Part shown: piece after piece, positions 52,795-64,000 of the stretch
How positions within the stretch are numbered: position 1 is the first letter of the stretch
Layout: every line of letters starts with the position of its first letter
Source: Salvia splendens
Lineage: Eukaryota; Streptophyta; Magnoliopsida; Lamiales; Lamiaceae
Length of the DNA: 64,000 bases
Direction of reading: 5' to 3'
Assembly (NCBI RefSeq): GCF_004379255.2
Contig: NC_056044.1
Coordinates: forward strand, 8,100,001-8,164,000
Made by a program: the position numbers and the translations under genes
The notes under the pieces: generated by a model
What the model was told of the DNA's origin: nothing
The model's input: the letters and a program-made list of their open reading frames with translations, nothing else
The model's database searches: none

Positions 52795-54141
52795 ACCACA
52801 ATGCACCCAATTATACAAAGGATCACTGATGTCCTAAAATGCTACAAAAAATGTTTAACTAAAAAAAGCAAAAACAAAGCCGAAGATAAAACTGAAAAAA
52901 TCTGTATAAACTTGATATCAAACTTTTAATACTCATTCCGTCCAGATTACTTTAGGCATTCATCTCAACATCATCAACATCATTACAAAATGAAATTTGT
53001 AATAAAGACAATAATAAATTTACTCAATAACAAAAAGGACAATTATATAGAGATAATTCATCAACAAAAATAATAGATTGATTTGACCTTCCTGCAACAC
53101 CACCAATATCACAAATAGGAAATTATAATTAAGACAATAATAAGATTAAAATTTAATCAATTACAATACAATCATATACAGACAATTCATTAATGAACAA
53201 ATATAGTACTATTGATAATGGATATGAATTAAGAACAAAACAATTCATTAAGGGTATAAAGGTGCAGGGGCCGGTAATTACGCACAAATCACCTTTAAAA
53301 TAAATCAAGTAGAAGGAGGGATAAATTACAAAGGATCAAGCAATTCACGGTCCCTGGCTATACGAAAACAACGGATTGTACTACATCGAATAAAAGAAGC
53401 ACATCCAAACCAAATTGGTTAATTTCCTTAATAAACTAAACCTAACAACATCGGAAATTTGGCAAATAAAGAAACAATATATAAGTAAAAAAAAATAAAA
53501 GAGACGACCATAAATCTGGCATCATCGTCTCCATTGCCCACACACATAAATTGCCCACGCACTTATAGGCATAAAGATTAAGAAATTGGGTTGAAAATCG
53601 AGTCGAGTATATCTATAAGCTCCGTTTCATACATGTTTTATTTTATTTTATTTTTTTATTCCTTTTGATTTAGATTTTATTATTATTAAACAATCAATTT
53701 TTTTTATTGATTGTTTTTTAGATCGCTAAAGAGAGTCGAATCAACCTAGGGCCCTTGGATTATAAATAGGCACTACTTTGTTAATACTTTATCATTGAGA
53801 AATAACATAATTTACCTACACTTTCGTTTGATCGATGGGTACAGCCCGCGACTACCTTCATGCTGGCGTCGATCTCTTTTTTGTCGCCGAAAACTTGTTA
53901 AGGCATTCTTAACCTTAAAAGTGTGTGTGTTGGTGGGTGTGTGTGGAATAAGAATAGGAAGGAATAAGAAAGTAATGAAATGGTCATTCTTTGGCTAAGT
54001 GAAAGGAATGGATCCCATGGAGAATGTAACAACGAATTCTAATGAAAATATAAAAGCAAAGGAATGGAATGGAAGTAAGAATACCATTCCATTCCATGGT
54101 ACCCAAGTTTCTTCGTTTGCAACAAAGTTTAAAAGGAGTGA
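52795..54141. other. AT-rich region between LINE and copia remnants
   Basis: No gene. A possible half Stowaway end lies at about 52930 (ACTCATTCCGTCCAGATTAC) with no partner. At 53930-54110 there are several GGAATGGAATGG-type and inverted CCATTCCATTCC motifs, maybe a small MITE. Confidence 0.4.
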
Positions 54142-54345
54142 TGTTGTTGAATGGTTTAGAGAACATACTTAGAGAGAAAAATATAAAACACGATAGGTTT
54201 GTGTGGAACTAGATGATCATTCCATTGAATATAGCACCCTTTAAATAGGGATTACAAAGCAAGTAAATATGGTGGAACTTGTGCTCCAAGTATTCTTGAG
54301 CACCAAGTATTATAATTTAATTCTATTATATTTTATTTTCTAACA
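54142..54345 (-). repeat. 3' LTR of the copia remnant
   Basis: About 204 bp from TGTTAG (minus strand, at 54345) to CAACA (54142), directly after the polypurine tract. It includes a CCCTATTTAAAGGGTGC TATA-like stretch. No second LTR is left, so the inner end is a best guess. Confidence 0.55.
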
Positions 54346-56337
54346 CTCCCCCTCAAATTGAATGGTGGGATCTCCAATACTCAATTTGCACAATGCCTCT
54401 TCAAAGCTTCTAGCATTAACTGCTTTGGTCAGAATATCAGCCAGCTGGTCTTCAGATCTCACAAATGGTAGCTCAACAATGCCATTTTCGATGTTTTCTT
54501 TGATAAAGTGTCTATCAACCTCCACATGTTTAGTCCTATCATGTTGGACTGGATTCTCTGAGATGCTGATGGCGGCTTTGTTGTCACAATATAGCTGACA
54601 CTTGTTGGGTAAAAAGTTTATTTCTCTCATCAGTCTCCTCAGCCACGGAATTTCAGTCAAACCACTTCTGATTCCACGGAATTATGCTTCCGCACTTGAA
54701 AGAGCCACCACTTTCTGTTCTTACTCCTCCAAGTCACCAAGTTCCCCCGAATGAAAGTAAAATATCATGCTGTGGATTTTCTATCATTAGGATTTCCTGC
54801 CTAACCAGCGTCTGTATATCCATGAATTTCAAGGTGCCCATTCTTAGAGAACATCACTCCATGCCATGTAGTTGCCTTCAAGTATCGACAGATCCTAAGT
54901 GCGGCTTCCAAATGGTCTGTCTGTGGCTTATGCATAAACTGGCTCACAACTCCTACTGCATAAGCAATATCTGGTCTGGTGTGAGAAATATATATGAGCT
55001 TACCAACTAGTCGCTGGTATCGAGTTCGATCAGCTAGTTCAGCTCCATCTCTAATCTGCAATCCATGGTTAACTGCCATAGGTGTCTGTTGGCTTACACT
55101 CTAGTAGACCTGTTTCGGCTAGGATATCCAGAATGTACTTCCGTTGCCTTAGAAAGATCCCCTTTTGCGACTTGAGCACCTCAATGCCAAGAAAATACTT
55201 GAGCTCGCCCAAATCCTTCATCTCAAATTCTTGGAACAAGTTTTTCTTCAGATTTTCGATCTCCTCTAAATCTTTACCTGTAATAATCATATCATCTACA
55301 TACATAATTAAATAGGTTATTTTATCTCTTCGCCTTTTTAGAAACAGAGTATGATCTGAATTACTCTGTTGATGTCCATATCCCTTCATTGCTCCAGCAA
55401 ACCTTCCAAACCATACTCTCGGGGATTGCTTTAATCCATACAGGGTCTTCCTCAGACGACACCCTTCTCCCACTTCAAACTCTGCTTCAAATCCTGGAGG
55501 TGCCTCTATAGACACTTCTTCTTCTTTTTTTTGTTCACCATGAAGGAAAGCATTGATTACGTCGAATTGGTGCAACGACCAATCCTTGTTCGCAGCGACG
55601 GATAACAGCACACGAACAATATTCATCTTAGCAACTGGGGAAAAGGTCTCAGAATAATCCACCCCATACGTCTGGGTATAGCCCTTTTCCACGAGTCGAG
55701 CTTTATACCTCTCTATTGAACCATCAGGTCTCCTTTTAATGGTAAAAACCCATCGACATCCTACTGGTCGCTTCCCTTTTGGTATTGTGCATCTCTCCCA
55801 TGTGGCATTCCGAATTATTGCATCTATCTCTTTTTTCATAGCTTTCATCCAGTGTTTGTGCCTCATAGCTTCCTCCCAAGACTGTTGAATTTCTTCTTCT
55901 TCTTCTTCATACAGGGTATTTTCAAAGGCCTGAGCCATTTCTGACAGGTGCCCCTTCACCAGATTTACAACAGAGTATTGTGCCTTTCTGTTGATCTTCT
56001 CGGGTGTGTATCGTTTTGGTGGGATTCCCCTGTTTAATCTTTGAGGAAGTATATATATACCCATGTCTGGATCAATCACTTCAACTTCCTGATCAACTTC
56101 TTCCACTTCCCTCACTTCTGTCTCAATCCCCTGACCTTCACTGTCATCTACATTTACGACGTCAGTAGGAAACACAACTATATCCACACGGGTTTGGGGA
56201 CTTACATTGGATATCCGAAGTGAAGAGATGGCTGAAGAAGTGTCATTTTCCACGACAGGTTCTACCACATCAGTTACATGCTCAACGGTTCTGCTTACTG
56301 CCTTCTCTGTTGGATCCACTGCAGGATTACTTGGCAT
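54340..56337 (-). pseudogene. Copia Pol fragment: RT and RNase H
   Basis: The 422-aa frame at 56337-55069 has the copia RT core: WVFTIKRRPDGSIERYKARL, QFDVINAFLHGE, LYGLKQSPRVWFGRF and the intact YVDD box. It then shifts frame to 55079-54801 (RYQRLVGKLIYISHTRPDIA, then the start of RNase H with YTDAG). It resumes at 54660-54340 with RNase H motifs CDNKAAISISENPV, H.RTKHVEVDRHFI and the DQLADILTK end. Two breaks separate the three parts. Confidence 0.88.
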
Positions 56338-56442
56338 TGGAATCGAAATCCAATTTAGCGGGTCATCAACACTGGTTTCCTGTGTACTACTCTCCCCCTG
56401 ACCGTTGAAATGGGTGAAGAAATACTCGGTTTCAAGAAAATT

Positions 56443-56628
56443 TCAGTTCATTGTGATGAACATGCGGTTTGACTTTGGGTCATAGCACCTATACCCCTTT
56501 TGACTAACCCCGTATCCTACAAATACACATTTGACGGCGCACAGAGATAGTTTGGTTCTTTCATGCTTAGGGATGTGAACAAAGACAGAGCATACAAAGA
56601 TGCGAGTAATAAGGCCTATTTCATGCAT
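56443..56628 (-). pseudogene. Copia integrase C-terminal fragment
   Basis: Reads FVCSVFVHIPKHERTKL, then KCVFVGYGVSQKGYRCYDP, the conserved region after the copia integrase core. It lies just upstream (in minus orientation) of the RT fragment and is cut at about 56645. Confidence 0.8.
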
Positions 56629-56644
56629 CGGTTTAAGGGTAAAA

Positions 56645-57752
56645 TGTATGCTACTTGATCAGTTTATCGCGCGAAGCAAGTGTTAATTGTGCAGGAATGC
56701 CGCTTGACCAAAGGCAACAAGGCCAAGCTGATCAGGCTGGCGCAGAAGGCGAAAAAGGCCAAAAATCGCGAGGGTTGATCAAAGGGGTGATCAAGCAGTT
56801 AGACGGGGGACCACTGCATTCCAAAAGAAAGACACGTGGGGCTGATGCGCTGGATGGCGATCATCAAGTAATGCATTCTAGAAGGGGGCACGTGTTGACG
56901 CGTAAGACGCAAGGACGAAGCCAAATCCCCATAATGAAGAGCCACTGCATTCTAGAAGAAGAGCACATATCAATCGATGAGGCGCTCAATCCCAGCAAGG
57001 ACAAATATTCGCTGCCAAAGTTGTTATCCTAGCTGGAGATGGCTGCGATGAGCTTATAAATAGAGGATGCAGTGCCATTAAAACTCTCTCTTTTTCCTTT
57101 CGCTTCTAGTTTAGCTTTTCTTTTTAGTTTCCAGTTCCAAGTTTTCCCCAGTTCCAAAGATAGCTTAGTTAGATAATAGCAATGGTTAGTTAGAAGAGAG
57201 CGACCAAAGGGAGCGCGATAGAGAAATCAATATATGTTCGGCGTTGTCTCAAGTTCCGACCAAGAGCTTCTCGGCTTTATTCGCTTTCCTACTTTCTTGT
57301 TTTCTAAACTTGTTAGCTTAGTTAAATTTCATTTTGTTTCGTAGTTAAAGACTCTTGCTTGTATTCCGTACTCTCCAGTTCCAAGTTTGAAATCTTTTAT
57401 AAAAATCGAAGTTATTTTGTTTTCCAGCATGATGAGTTACTTGATCCAGTAGTTAGTTTACATTCCGCCTAGCTTAATCCAATAGTTAAAACTCCCAATT
57501 TAAAGCGTGGCAGCAGCCGACCCCTATTCACTATTCACACACTCAACGCACCGGTTTCTCTGTGGGATCGACCCCGTACTTGTCGCTTTATTGTTAAAGT
57601 AGTGCACGTCTGGGAGCTATAAATATATTTCGGTGAAGCGAGAGAGAACGCCTTGATCAAGTGGCAACGACATTTGCTAACTGATCCACCTGGTCGGTTA
57701 TCTTCCATATAACTTGATCCATCTGCGCGTATATCTTGATCTAGTCGCACCA
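56645..57752 (+). repeat. 5' LTR of the Athila-like element
   Basis: About 1.1 kb, starting near TGTATGCTACTTGATCAG and ending just before the PBS. A TATA box (TATAAATAG) lies at 57055-57063, a CT-rich leader at 57085-57125, and the TCTGTGGGATCGACCCCG motif near the 3' end. Exact ends are uncertain because the 3' LTR is outside the window. Confidence 0.7.
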
Positions 57753-57755
57753 AAA

Positions 57756-57775
57756 TGGCACCGTTGCCGGGGAGG
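57756..57775 (+). other. Primer binding site of the Athila-like element
   Basis: TGGCACCGTTGCCGGGGAGG matches plant tRNA-Asp, the usual Athila primer, with one change in the first half (CAC for CGC). Confidence 0.8.
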
Positions 57776-57946
57776 CATGGTGTTATTACATGGATGTGTT
57801 TAGTGCATAGGCGTAAATAGTGCATAGGAGGACACTGGAATCATCCTCTCATATAAAGAGATAGTAACGCTCACTGGCGAGTCCAGGAAGCCGGTGTTGT
57901 AACCACTCGATACAGAGCCGCGTTAGCAGCAGCAGCCGCTGAGCAA

Positions 57947-59435
57947 TTGACCAGCGAGGAAGAAGGAGAACAGAACGCACCACCTAAGCTACCACCACTT
58001 GAGCAAGCAGAAGCAAAGATGGCCCTCGTCGACAATGATTCAGGAATTGGCTCCCTACACGCACATAATGAGAAGGAGCCCACCCATGCCATTACTATTA
58101 CTCCAAGAATGCGGACGATCGCGATCAAATCAAGGGTGCTAGCCGCATTGTCAAATTTTTATGGCCTCTCGAAGGAATGTGCTTACGCCTTTCTGGAAGA
58201 ATTTTGCAGATACTGTGATATTCAGCCCGTGCCGGCTTGATCCAAATCAGAAGATTATAGGCTCAAGGCTATACCCTTCGTCTTGAAGGGTGACGCAGGG
58301 GTCTGGTTGTCGAGGTTGCTAGAGGGATCGATTAGAACATGGGCCGAGTTTCGCATGATATTCTTAGACCACTTTTTCCCAGCGTCGAAGATGAGCGCTC
58401 TGAAGATAGAGATCACAGAGGCGAGACATGAGTATGATGAACCTCTGGGCCAGTATTGGGATAGATTTCAAGGGCTGCTTCAAGCGTGCTCCAACCACAA
58501 GATCGGAGATCGTGAGGTCTATTCAACCTTCTATGGCGGACTCACAGTGGTCAGCAAGAACAATCTCAACCTAGCAGCTCAAGGGGATTTCTCAAAAACC
58601 CCATCCAGTCAAGCGAAGAGTATTCTGAAGAGGCTAATCGAAGCGAAGAGATCGTATGAGACCTCCCGCGGCCAATACAGACGAGGGGTTGTGCACGCAG
58701 CGGAGGCAAGAAGTGATGAGAAGCTGGAGGCTCGATTCGAGCAAATGGAGAAGAAGCTGCTAGAGCCAGTGGAGAAGTCCAGAGCGCCTCCACCGCCTAC
58801 ACCCAAGGAGAAGCCTTATGTGCCACCACCGCCGGAGGAGCACCACTACTATTACTGCGAGTTCCCTCCTGAAGCGGAACCGCAACCTCAGTTGAATGCC
58901 GTCGGCCATTGGAACGCAAGTGGCAACTGGATCCAGGAAAAGCAGAGAGATGCTCCATGGAGAGATCATCCTAATTTCAGGTGGAGTGATCAGAACCCAT
59001 GCCAACCGCCTCAATCGTCCATGCAGCAGATACAACCCTCTGAAGGGCAGCCCAATTCGCCCGCTCGGAACCAGGAGAGATCAAACAACGGAGGGAACAG
59101 AATAAAAGGTGGTCAAGAAAACTATTCAGGTGAACCACAAGGCAATTGGTCAAGCGGTCACCAGGGTAACTGGTCCAGTGGAGGACAACCTAATTGGTCA
59201 GGAAGACAGTAGGAGGGAAACTGGGGCTACAGACATCAAGGCCCCCAGTCAAACAACCAGGGGAGACAAAAGAACAACCAGATGGTTAGCTATGCCCCGC
59301 CGCATCAAAGAGGTAACCAACAGCACAACCAGCCAGAGCACTATGGGCCGTCCGACTACGCTCAGCCAAACCATGATGGGAGACCATCAAACCAAAGATA
59401 TAACTAGCACCCAAACGAAGGTCCAGGAGAAGTGA
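57947..59435 (+). pseudogene. Athila-like gag, interrupted
   Basis: The frame at 57947-58240 (NDSGIGSLHAHNEKEP, then FLEEFCRYC) continues after one stop (58238-58240) in the same frame at 58283-59212. That part has the capsid core (FVLKGDAGVWLSRLLEGSIR, FYGGLTVVSKNNL, KRLIEAKRSYE), a Pro-rich linker and Gly/Asn/Trp-rich repeats (GNWSSGHQGNWSSGGQPNW). After a second stop at 59210 the same frame still reads SN/GQ-rich to about 59410. No zinc knuckle was found. Confidence 0.82.
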
Positions 59436-59738
59436 TGGTTCCGCACCAGCCTAATGATGCGATGCGAGAAATTCAGGAGGCTCAGAAGGAGCAAAGGTCA
59501 GCGCTGGACATGCTTACGAAGCAGTTATCTCAAGTTGCCATGTCGCTGGGAGCTGAGAGGGAACGAAGGGAAAATCCCTGCCACTGTGCAGTAGCCTGGG
59601 CGTGAGAACATTAGCGAAGCCTCCCTGAGGTCAGGGAAGGTATACCAGAGCCCCAGCCCACCTGGACAGAGCCACCAAGAAGAAAGAGAGTCTAGTGGAG
59701 CTGATCAAGCCAAAGGAAGAGACAAAGGGAAAGCGAAA

Positions 59739-60779
59739 GTGGGCGGCGAGACCTCAGGAGAGATTCAAGGAGAAGAAGCCGAGAAGGTCAAGCAGTACCC
59801 ATACCGCGGAATGGTGATCAGGAAGAAAGACGCCACAATCGATGTGGCAAGTATGTTCAATGATGTGGAAGTCAAAGTACCATTCTTGACGGCATTAAAG
59901 ATGCCCCCGATCAGTAAATTCATCAAGGACTACCTGGCGGGGAAGGTCAATGAAGAAGGGAGAATGATTACAGAAGAAAATGTCTCTGCAGTGATCCAGT
60001 GGAGCGACCTCCCATCAAAGAAGACCGACCCAGGGATGTTCACACTCCCAATTTCAATTGGGGATATTCGAGTGGAGCACGCCATGTGCGATTTAGGGGC
60101 ATCTGTCAACGTTCTGCCGTATGCTATTTATAAGAAACTGGGAGAGGCCAAGCTCGTCGATACATACATCATGATACAGCTGGCCGACAGATCTTGCATT
60201 CACCCGGAGGGAATTCTGGAAGATGTAATCGTGAAGGTGAACAATTTTCTGTACCCAGCCGACTTCTTCGTCATTAAAATGATAGAGCCAGCAGCGAAAG
60301 AGTCCAGCGGAGTTCTATTTGGAAGACCGTTCCTGTCTATGACCAGCAGTATAATCGACGCCCGTAATGGGACGATCAGTTTGGATTTCAACGGAGAACA
60401 GTTTACATTCAACATTGACGAAGCAATGAGGATGCCGACAGACAGTGAGAATGTGTACTCGATGGACGTGACCGAGCCGTTGGTGCAGGAGTGTCTGGAA
60501 GATGAGTTCTTACAAAGGCAGTTCACAGACTCCACCGTGGACGAGGAGGTTGAGAGAGAAGTCGCCGAATGGTATGAAGCCATAAACGACGGTGAAATGG
60601 ATGATCAAGCCATCGCGAAAGTGGTGATGGATTTTTGCGAGCGAACGCGACCAGCTGGGTCGAGCAGAATTGCTAAAGTGTCTAGCCTCGAGAAGCTGCT
60701 GATTAAGGCAAGCCACTGTGAAGAGAGACGGAAGAAAATCCTCTGCCTACGGAAGTGCCGAAACCCGCGAAGGAATTGA
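59739..60779 (+). CDS. Athila-like protease-containing region
   Basis: 346 aa. An N-terminal part typical of Athila before the protease (VPFLTALKMPPISKFIKDYL) is followed by an aspartic protease with FTLPISIGDI and the catalytic CDLGASVNVLPY at about 123-134, the form usual in this lineage. It ends with SGVLFGRPFLSM and an acidic linker. The frame ends before RT because of shifts at about 60700-61020. Probably part of one gag-pol polyprotein originally. Confidence 0.82.
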   Translation: MGGETSGEIQGEEAEKVKQYPYRGMVIRKKDATIDVASMFNDVEVKVPFLTALKMPPISKFIKDYLAGKVNEEGRMITEENVSAVIQWSDLPSKKTDPGMFTLPISIGDIRVEHAMCDLGASVNVLPYAIYKKLGEAKLVDTYIMIQLADRSCIHPEGILEDVIVKVNNFLYPADFFVIKMIEPAAKESSGVLFGRPFLSMTSSIIDARNGTISLDFNGEQFTFNIDEAMRMPTDSENVYSMDVTEPLVQECLEDEFLQRQFTDSTVDEEVEREVAEWYEAINDGEMDDQAIAKVVMDFCERTRPAGSSRIAKVSSLEKLLIKASHCEERRKKILCLRKCRNPRRN

Positions 60780-61027
60780 AGCCACATCCAGCACATTTGA
60801 AGTACGCCTATATGGGGAAGGACGAAACAAAGCCCGTTATCATCAACAGTTAGTTGACCCAGGGGCAGGAAGACAAATTGCAGGAAGTACTGAGGTGGAA
60901 TCAGAAGGCCATCGGATGGAAGCTGACAGATCTGGTGGGCATCAGCCCAGATTTATGCATGCATCATATCAGACTAGAAGAAAGAGCTTAGCCCCATCGT
61001 GACCAGCAGCGCAAACTCAACCCCAAC

Positions 61028-61927
61028 ATGAGGGAAGAGGTACTCAAAGAGATAGTCAAGCTGGTATCCATAGGAATCGTTTACTCCATCCCTGATAGCA
61101 ACTGGGTCAGCCCATTACATATGGTGCCGAAGAAGGGCGGAATACAAGTTGTAAAGAACGAGAAGAATGAACTGATTCCGATACGGCCTGTCACTGGGTG
61201 GAGAATGTGTATTGATTACAGGAAGCTGAACGCGGCCACAAAGAAGGATCACTTCCCTCTGCCATTCATTGACCAGATGCTTGAGAAATTGGCGGGGAAG
61301 CAATATTTCAGTTTCCTTGATGGGTACAGTGGCTACTTCCAGATCACGGTGAATCCAGAGGACCAAGAAAAGACCACCTTCACCTGCCCTTTTGGCACCT
61401 ACGCCTATAGAAGGATGTCGTTTAGCCTCTACAACGCCCCAGGCACTTTCCAAAGATGCATGATGAGCATCTTCTCTGATTTGTTGGAAGACAACATAGA
61501 GATCTTCATGGACGATTTTACCGTCTATGGGGACACATTCGATCAAGGGCCTCATAGCTTTAACAGAGTGCTGGAAAGGTACCGGCAGAAGGACTTGGTT
61601 CTAAATTTTGAAAAATGCCATTTCATGGTCACTGAAGGAATAGTCCTTGGCCACGTGGTGTCGAGAAGAAGGATAGAAGTGGATCAAGCCAAGGTGGCAG
61701 TTATAGCGAAGCTCCCATACCCAACGAATCAAAAGGAGATCCGAGCCTTCCTGGGTCATGCGGGCTTTTACAGGCGATTTATCAAGGATTTTGCGAAGAT
61801 AGCCAAGCCCTCGACAAGGCTACTCCAGAATGATGTGGAGTTCGAATTTTCTGATGCCTGCAAGGCCGCTTTCCAGCTGTTGAAGGACAGACTAATCAGC
61901 TCTCTGATCATACGCGCTCCCGACTGA
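61028..61927 (+). CDS. Athila-like reverse transcriptase
   Basis: 299 aa. RT motifs are WRMCIDYRKLNAATKKDHFP, YFSFLDGYSGYFQI, FGTYAYRRMSF and the catalytic FMDDF at about 163. It runs on to FLGHAGFYRRFIKDFAKIA and stops at 61925-61927 inside what would be the RT-RNase H connection. The RNase H continues downstream with stops. Confidence 0.88.
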   Translation: MREEVLKEIVKLVSIGIVYSIPDSNWVSPLHMVPKKGGIQVVKNEKNELIPIRPVTGWRMCIDYRKLNAATKKDHFPLPFIDQMLEKLAGKQYFSFLDGYSGYFQITVNPEDQEKTTFTCPFGTYAYRRMSFSLYNAPGTFQRCMMSIFSDLLEDNIEIFMDDFTVYGDTFDQGPHSFNRVLERYRQKDLVLNFEKCHFMVTEGIVLGHVVSRRRIEVDQAKVAVIAKLPYPTNQKEIRAFLGHAGFYRRFIKDFAKIAKPSTRLLQNDVEFEFSDACKAAFQLLKDRLISSLIIRAPD

Positions 61928-62290
61928 AGTCACCCATTCGAGGTGATGTGCGATGTAAGTGATTACACAGTGGGGGCGGTCTTGGGTCAAAAGATCGATG
62001 GAAAGAGCTAAGTTATCTTCTACGCTTCAAATACTCTCAATTAAACGCAGAAGAATTATGATACCACCAAGAAGGAGATGTTGTCAGTGGTCTATGCCTT
62101 CGAGAAGTTTAGACCCTACCTGTTGGGCTCGAAAGTAATTATCTATACCAATCACGCTGCAATCAAATACCTTCTGACGAAGAAAGAGTCGAAACCGCGC
62201 TTGATTAGATGGGTGCTCCTGTTGCAAGAGTTTGACTGGGAGGCAGTCGACAAGAAGGGAATCGGGAATAGAGTGACAGATCACTGAGGA
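61928..62290 (+). pseudogene. Athila-like RNase H, interrupted
   Basis: In frame after the RT stop it reads FEVMCDVSDYTVGAVLGQ, with stops at about 62010 and 62043. It continues as [20 protein letters not shown] (Asn where Asp is expected) and [17 protein letters not shown]. The final stop is at about 62285. The same region, less damaged around the TDHA box, exists at 41110-41330. Confidence 0.82.
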
Positions 62291-62294
62291 GGAC

Positions 62295-63717
62295 TTGTAC
62301 CTGATCAAGTCAACGTCCAACCTTCAGTGGATCAACCGAGCTGAGAGGATTGATCAAGCTGACCGAGGGAGAGAGATCCAACACAGGCAGAAGGAGCCAT
62401 GGTTTACGGACATGGCCAACTATCTAGTGACGGGCGAGCTGCTCGGAAATGATAAAGCCACGAGAGCACAGAAGCAAAAACTCAAAAGCGACCCCCGATA
62501 CTTGTATTGGGATGATCCATATTTGTGGAAGATGGGGGCTGATCAAGTCATCCGACGCTGCATACCAGATTGGGAACAAGAGGATGTATTGGTCCACTGC
62601 CACACACTAGTTTGTGGCGGTCATTTCGGTCCAAAAGAAGACAGCGAGGAAGGTGTTTGACAGAGGTTTTTACTGGCCCTCTATCCATAAAGATGCCTAC
62701 GAGTTCTGCAAGAGATGCCTTCGATGCCAACTTACCGGAGGGATTTCGGCGAGAGATGAGATGCCACAAGTCCCCGTGATAGTTTGCGAGATATTCGATG
62801 CATTGGGAATGGATTTCATGGGGCCCTTCCCATATTCTGAAGGCAACCTCTATATTCTGGTGGCAGTGGACTATGTGTCCAAATGGACAAAGGCTAAGGC
62901 AACTAGGACGTGTGAGTCAAGAGAGGTGGCCAAGTTCTTAAAATCAAACATCTTTACCCGGTACGGGGTACCGCGAGCCATCATCTCTGATCAAGGGACT
63001 CATTTTGTTAACAGGACCATCGAAGCATTGATGAGGAAATATGGCGTCCACCACCGACTGTCCACACCTTACCACCCTCAGTCAAATGGCCAGGCTGAAG
63101 TGTCTAACAAGGAGATCAAGGAGATCTTGGAAAAGACGGTGAACCCCACGAGGAAAGATTGGAGTCGTCGACTGGAAGACGCACTTTGGGCGTACAGGAA
63201 CGCTTTCAAGACCCCGATCGGAATGTCCCCTTACCAGCTGGTATTCGGGAAGATGTGCCATTTGCCTATGGGAGTCGAGCATCAAGTCTTCTGGGCGATC
63301 AAAGAGATGAATCTGAATGCCGAGTCTGGTGCTGAAGAAAGGAGATTGCAACAGCAAGATCTTGAGGAGCTCTGCCTTGACGCTTACGACTCTGCCATGT
63401 GGTATAAAGAAAAGACAAAAATGTGGCATGACAAGAACCTTTGCAAGAAGGAGCTGAAGGTAGGTCAGAAGGTGCTGCTCTTCCAGTCAAGACTCAAGTT
63501 GATGCCTGGGAAGCTGAGGTCAAGGTGGATAGGCCCCTATACCATCGTCGCCATGCGACCAAATGGAGCAATCGAACTCCAAGGAAGCGACCCTGATTCG
63601 TCTTCCTTTTTGGTGAACGGGCATAGGGTGAAGCCTTATAGAGATGGAACGGAGGTGTGTATGGTGGACGACATTCCACTGCTCATGTCTAACTCTCTCC
63701 AGCAAAAGCAGGTATAA
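62295..63717 (+). CDS. Athila-like integrase (N-terminal piece in another frame)
   Basis: The N-terminal piece at 62295-62660 contains [18 protein letters not shown] and the first half of the zinc domain (H.H). A frameshift at about 62620 leads into the 367-aa frame at 62614-63717. That frame holds the second half (CKRCLRC), the D-D-E core ([34 protein letters not shown]) and the [16 protein letters not shown] C-terminal domain. The core frame itself is intact. Confidence 0.88.
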
Positions 63718-64000
63718 GGAGTGACTGAGTACTCTTGGGTAGTCTGCTTGATCAAGCAACTAAATTCTAAACATGCAAACTGATCAAGTGACGTCCTGAG
63801 GGCACTCAGTCAAGTCCTTGGTAGTTAGTGTAAATATTTTTCGTATTATTAGTTTTAAAAACTTAGGAAATTAAGAATTGGAACAAGGAAGAAACTGATC
63901 AAGTGGTTAATATTTGAGTATTCATCTGGTATCACTTGTTCACTTGATCAGTTGGAATTTGGATTTAATTTATGTGGTTGAAGTGGTTTGATTGATCAAG
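63718..64000 (+). repeat. 3' non-coding region of the Athila-like element
   Basis: Contains at least five TGATCAAG/CTTGATCA motifs in about 280 bp and no frame. It continues outside the window. Confidence 0.55.

Larger units (their letters stand above)
54142..56650 (-). mobile_element. Ty1/copia element remnant, minus strand, cut by the Athila-like element
   Basis: On the minus strand the order is integrase tail, RT, RNase H, a TTGAGGGGGAG polypurine tract and a short LTR (54142-54345). Upstream domains and the 5' LTR are missing because the Athila-like LTR begins at about 56645, inside the integrase. One frameshift and several stops are present in pol. Confidence 0.85.
57756..64000 (+). mobile_element. 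Athila-like Ty3/gypsy element, interior (runs off the right edge)
   Basis: Gag, protease, RT, RNase H and integrase follow in gypsy order on the plus strand. The element is degenerate, with stops in gag and RNase H. After integrase (63717) there is non-coding sequence rich in TGATCAAG motifs up to the window end. Athila elements often have an env-like ORF there, but none starts in the visible 280 bp. Confidence 0.88.

Overview
This is nuclear DNA from a flowering plant, almost certainly a eudicot. Two ordinary plant genes with introns sit in AT-rich sequence, and most of the rest is LTR retrotransposons, a LINE and many MITEs of plant type. I cannot fix the species; Lamiales would be only a guess. 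I see no prokaryotic, CRISPR, tRNA or rRNA signal.

Left part (1-24.7 kb). A DWARF27-like carotenoid isomerase gene lies on the minus strand (638-3937). I could trace six exons by splice sites and family motifs. A partial second copy of its 3' half (4630-5278, continuing at 12660) was later split by a young Tat-lineage Ty3/gypsy element (5279-12659; LTRs differ at 2 of 644 positions; 5-bp TSD GGCAT). Next come Stowaway MITEs and a PIF/Harbinger element carrying only a Myb-like ORF1, nested inside another PIF/Harbinger MITE (14921-17608). A probable solo LTR follows (18152-19089), then the second host gene, a three-exon DUF506 (PDDEXK-like) gene on the plus strand (20744-22073).

Middle (24.7-41 kb). 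A field of MITEs (PIF/Harbinger, Stowaway, hAT-like; one nested inside another) leads to a small receptor-kinase-like pseudogene fragment and a second, larger Tat element (30266-40655). It is the same family as the first but carries about 3.3 kb more between pol and the 3' LTR. That extra block reads on the opposite strand as a spliced gene plus a further coiled-coil ORF. The spliced gene resembles the plant 'putative gypsy type transposon' family (PF04195).

Right part (41-64 kb). Scrambled Athila-like fragments, a degenerate gag-like region and a PBS-bearing LTR remnant lead to a decayed, 5'-truncated LINE (49956-52512). The LINE sits between two copies of a roughly 290-bp host sequence. A minus-strand Ty1/copia remnant (54142-56650) is cut by an Athila-like element that runs off the right edge (about 56645 to beyond 64000).

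In both Tat copies the gag-protease and RT-RNaseH-integrase frames are the same frame, separated by one UAG. The bases after the stop (CAA UCA) fit the CAR-YYA leaky-stop motif. With the antisense spliced cargo, this is the most interesting lead in the window. All calls come from reading the sequence by eye; no database search was run.
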